Notes under the pieces: generated by a model | Told to the model about the DNA's origin: nothing | Database searches by the model: none | The model's input: only the letters and a program-made list of their open reading frames with translations | Assembly: GCA_035687745.1 (NCBI GenBank) | Contig: DASRVA010000094.1 | Span: 1 to 7,799, forward strand | DNA from: DASRVA01 sp035687745 | GTDB taxonomy: Bacteria > Gemmatimonadota > Gemmatimonadetes > JACCXV01 > JAHWKZ01 | Direction: 5' to 3' | DNA: 7,799 nt | In this document: positions 5,820-7,799 of the stretch, one piece after another | How the letters are laid out: every line of letters starts with the position of its first letter | Position numbering within the stretch: the first letter of the stretch is position 1 | Position numbers and translations under genes: made by a program

Positions 5820-6020
5820 GCCGGCCGCGCGAAATCCCGAGCATCCTCGGTACGCAGCCCTGGGGCAGACGAGCGGGGGGCGGTTGCTGACGGTGGTTTT
5901 CACGATTCGCGGCACCCTGATACGGCCATGGGTGCGTTGACGTCATGAGATTCTTTCGTCCGGCAAGCAACCGAAGCGTTCGTCCTAGCCTGATGTTTCT
6001 AGAGAAGTGAAAGAGACTTG
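5820..6020 (+). other. Intergenic gap after the GNAT gene
   Basis: These 201 bases hold no gene that I can support. A 5-bp GC stem with a 4-nt loop (CCGAG 5837-5841, CTCGG 5846-5850) lacks a T-run and is not a convincing terminator. There is a perfect palindromic octamer TGACGTCA at 5938-5945 and a direct repeat TTCGTCC (5955-5961 and 5979-5985). No promoter with both hexamers at proper spacing was found, although one would be expected for the DUF2461 gene. The purine-rich AAAGAG near 6010-6015 is the likely ribosome binding site for the ATG at 6021. Confidence 0.45.
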
Positions 6021-6701
6021 ATGCCGGTCTTCACATCCGACCTCTTCACCTTTCTGCGCGATCTTGCCCTGAACAACGACCGCGCGTGGTTCGCCGAGAA
6101 CCGCGACCGCTACGACCGGGACGTCAAGGGTCCCGCGCTCCGGTTCGTCGCCGAGGTCGCACCTCACCTGAGGAAGATCAGCCCCCACTTCCGGGCGGAT
6201 CCGCGACCGGTGGGCGGCTCGCTCTTTCGCATCCATCGGGACGTCCGCTTCTCCAAGGACAAGAGCCCGTACAAGACCCACGTGGGCATCCGTTTTCCTC
6301 ACAAGACGGGGAAGGATGTCCACGGTCCCGTGTTCTATCTCCACCTCGAGCCGGGCCAGGTGTTCGTCGGCTGCGGCGTCTGGCACCCCGACGGCGAGAC
6401 GCTCTCCCGAATCAGGGGATCGATCGCGGCCCACCCCGATCGGTGGCGGCGAATCTGGGAGGGGAAGAAGCTCCAGCGCCGGTTCCGGCTGGGGGGTGAC
6501 ACGCTCCAGCGGGCGCCCCGCGGAATCGACGCCGACCACCCGCTGATCGAGGACCTCAAGCGGAAGGACTACATCGCCGTCGCCGAGCTGGGCGAGGAGG
6601 CGGTCCAACGGCCGGGATTCGTGAAGGAGTTCGCCTCGTTGTGCCGCGACTCCGAGCCGTTTCAGCGCTTCCTCTGCGAGGCGCTGGGTCTGAAGATGTG
6701 A
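6021..6701 (+). CDS. DUF2461 family protein
   Basis: This 226-residue protein belongs to DUF2461 (TIGR02453), a widespread family without, to my knowledge, a proven biochemical role. It shows the whole family signature: FTFLRDLALNNDRAWFAENR (about residues 9-28), the core RIHRDVRFSKDKSPYK (70-85), then GPVFYLHLEPGQVFVGCGVW (102-121) and ETLSRIRGSI. No signal peptide or membrane segment is seen. ATG 6021 is preferred over the TTG three bases upstream because MPVFTSDLF is the normal N-terminus and a purine-rich AAAGAG precedes it. Its TGA shares one base with the ATG of the MOSC gene, so the two are probably co-translated. Confidence 0.93.
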   Translation: MPVFTSDLFTFLRDLALNNDRAWFAENRDRYDRDVKGPALRFVAEVAPHLRKISPHFRADPRPVGGSLFRIHRDVRFSKDKSPYKTHVGIRFPHKTGKDVHGPVFYLHLEPGQVFVGCGVWHPDGETLSRIRGSIAAHPDRWRRIWEGKKLQRRFRLGGDTLQRAPRGIDADHPLIEDLKRKDYIAVAELGEEAVQRPGFVKEFASLCRDSEPFQRFLCEALGLKM

Positions 6702-7162
6702 TGGGACGACTGGAAGCCATCTGGATCAAGCGCGCCCGTCTCGGGCCGATGGATCCGGTCGAGCGGGTCTCGCTGGTCGCCGAGCGCGGCCTGGAGGGGA
6801 ACGCGAACCAGGGGGGACGGCGGCAGGTCACGATCATCGCCCGGGAGACGTGGGACCGTCTCATGGGCGAGCTGGATGCGTCCGTGGATCCCTCTGCGAG
6901 GAGGGCCAACCTCATGGTGAGCGGCCTCGACCTGGAGGAGAGCCGCGACCGGATCCTCAGGATCGGCGCGTGCCGGATTCGGATCCGGGGCGAGACCAGG
7001 CCCTGCGAGCGGATGGACGAGGCCCTGCCGGGTCTCAGGGACGCCATGCGGCCGCGGTGGGGCGGTGGCGCCTACGGCGTCGTCCTCGAGGATGGCGAGA
7101 TCCGGGTCGGCGACCGGGCCGATTGGGTGACCATCGCCGAGGATGGGGACGCTGGGGGCTGA
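6701..7162 (+). CDS. MOSC-domain protein (YiiM-like single domain)
   Basis: This 153-residue protein is a stand-alone MOSC domain, the sulfur-carrier fold found at the C-terminus of molybdenum cofactor sulfurase and in YiiM-type proteins. Visible features are VSLVAERGLEGNA (residues 23-35), RRQVTIIA, RRANLMVSGLDL, the strand RIGACRIRIRGETRPCERM with the conserved Cys102, then GGGAYGVVLEDGEIRVGD. The family's usual GLxGDxH motif reads GLEGNAN, an unusual substitution. The ATG overlaps the DUF2461 stop by one base (TGATG), so translation is likely coupled. The last 91 bp overlap the convergent gene on the other strand. Domain assignment is confident; the substrate, whether molybdenum cofactor or another sulfur or N-hydroxylated compound, is unknown. 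Confidence 0.9.
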   Translation: MGRLEAIWIKRARLGPMDPVERVSLVAERGLEGNANQGGRRQVTIIARETWDRLMGELDASVDPSARRANLMVSGLDLEESRDRILRIGACRIRIRGETRPCERMDEALPGLRDAMRPRWGGGAYGVVLEDGEIRVGDRADWVTIAEDGDAGG

Positions 7163-7799
7163 GCCGCTGGCCTCACGATCAGCGCCCTCCGCGCCACGAT
7201 CCGCCGCGATTCGCCGAGCTCGTAGCGGATCTCGTACGTGCCGGGCTGATGGGGCGCGCTCAAGGTGAGCGGCCGGCTCGAGGTCGTCGAGCGGGCATAC
7301 GCCTCCTCGTAGGATCCGCGCGGACGGACGATCGAGACGTGGTCGTCGTCCGCCGTGAAGCCGGTCCATTCGATCCTGACGGGGTCTCCCACCTGCCCCA
7401 CAGCGGGGGCCCGGAGCCCGACGGGACAGGAGCGGAAGGCCCCCGCCAGCGTCGATCGCCTTTTCGCCACCGCCTCCCGGGCCCGATCCCGGCCCCAGCT
7501 CCAGGTCCGCCAGTCGGGTGAGGAACCGGTGTGGTCGGCCAGCAGGGCCTCGGCCACCACGCACCGCCGCCACGGATCGAGCCGCGGCCAGACGGCGAGG
7601 AGCGCCGGGGCCGCGTCCGGGCCGAGCGTGGCCGCGTAGCGGGCGTCGAAGCCTGCCGCGACGCTCTCCTCGGGAGCGGCCGGGGGCTGCCGCGGGAGGG
7701 ACGCCGCGTTCGACCGCACGATCGTGGCGTCCGGGTCGAGGGCGGCGAGCCCCAGGATCCCGACCGCGAGCCCAGCGAGGGCGCCGACCATGAAACGCT
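7072..7799 (-). CDS. Membrane protein C-terminus (DUF4173-like) with fused beta-sandwich domain, 5' end outside window
   Basis: The frame is open to the window edge. The ATG at 7791 probably is not the start, because the codons before it (RF) continue a membrane segment. Numbered from that Met, residues 1-18 are one hydrophobic helix, followed by DPDATIVRSN, similar to the NPDxxIxRxN after the last helix of DUF4173 membrane proteins, and then a region ending DWRTWSWGRDRAREAV (93-108). Residues about 130-207 form a separate domain: GDPVRIEWTGF, HVSIVRP, LTLSAPHQPGTYEIRYELG, RRALIV. It closely resembles a beta-sandwich often attached to VWA-type bacterial proteins. The last 32 residues (AAQPPASPS onward) are Pro/Ser-rich and come almost wholly from the antisense of the MOSC gene. 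The family call is moderate; the open frame and hydrophobic helix are clear. Confidence 0.7.
   Translation of the reverse strand, partial: RFMVGALAGLAVGILGLAALDPDATIVRSNAASLPRQPPAAPEESVAAGFDARYAATLGPDAAPALLAVWPRLDPWRRCVVAEALLADHTGSSPDWRTWSWGRDRAREAVAKRRSTLAGAFRSCPVGLRAPAVGQVGDPVRIEWTGFTADDDHVSIVRPRGSYEEAYARSTTSSRPLTLSAPHQPGTYEIRYELGESRRIVARRALIVRPAAQPPASPSSAMVTQSARSPTRISPSSRTTP

Noticed and set aside
5820..6020. tRNA or small RNA gene in the largest gap
   Set aside because: No cloverleaf-like pairing, no TTCGA-type T-loop context and no strong terminator hairpin were seen.

Overview
The window is GC-rich, densely packed bacterial DNA with Shine-Dalgarno sites and frequent GTG and TTG starts. 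RecA is the only strong phylogenetic marker and I could not align it, so I assign no phylum. An uncultured soil or sediment-type lineage with a high-GC genome is plausible. I see no phage genes, transposase, CRISPR array, tRNA or rRNA.

Layout on the plus strand: (1) the 3' end of an unidentified gene (1-159). (2) recA (268-1347), intact, with a good ribosome binding site and no visible SOS box. (3) A toxin-antitoxin locus: a ribbon-helix-helix MazE-like antitoxin (1415-1657) whose start codon lies inside a 37-bp near-perfect palindrome, then a MazF/PemK mRNA interferase (1642-1980). A 32-codon remnant of an Xre/ParS (DUF2384-type) antitoxin follows directly (1981-2079), and then an apparently intact RES-domain toxin (2076-2537). 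(4) A tight run that continues without a break: a secreted DUF2314/YegJ-like protein, a chloramphenicol-acetyltransferase-family enzyme, a Tat-exported amidase-signature enzyme and a GNAT acetyltransferase (2542-5819). Neighbouring genes overlap or lie within 4 nt. (5) A 201-nt gap. (6) A coupled DUF2461-MOSC pair (6021-7162). On the minus strand, a membrane protein (DUF4173-like C-terminus fused to a beta-sandwich domain) enters from the right edge and overlaps the MOSC gene tail to tail by 91 bp.

The most interesting region is 1379-2537. A complete MazEF module abuts a decapitated antitoxin fragment of a second, unrelated TA family, whose toxin looks intact. The fragment's stop overlaps the RES toxin start in a TTGA, so the original ParS/RES operon arrangement is still visible. 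Expression of mazE-mazF-RES and perhaps the four downstream genes may depend on the single palindromic promoter/operator before mazE. Whether the downstream genes cooperate with the toxins, or only sit in the same transcription unit, cannot be decided from sequence.
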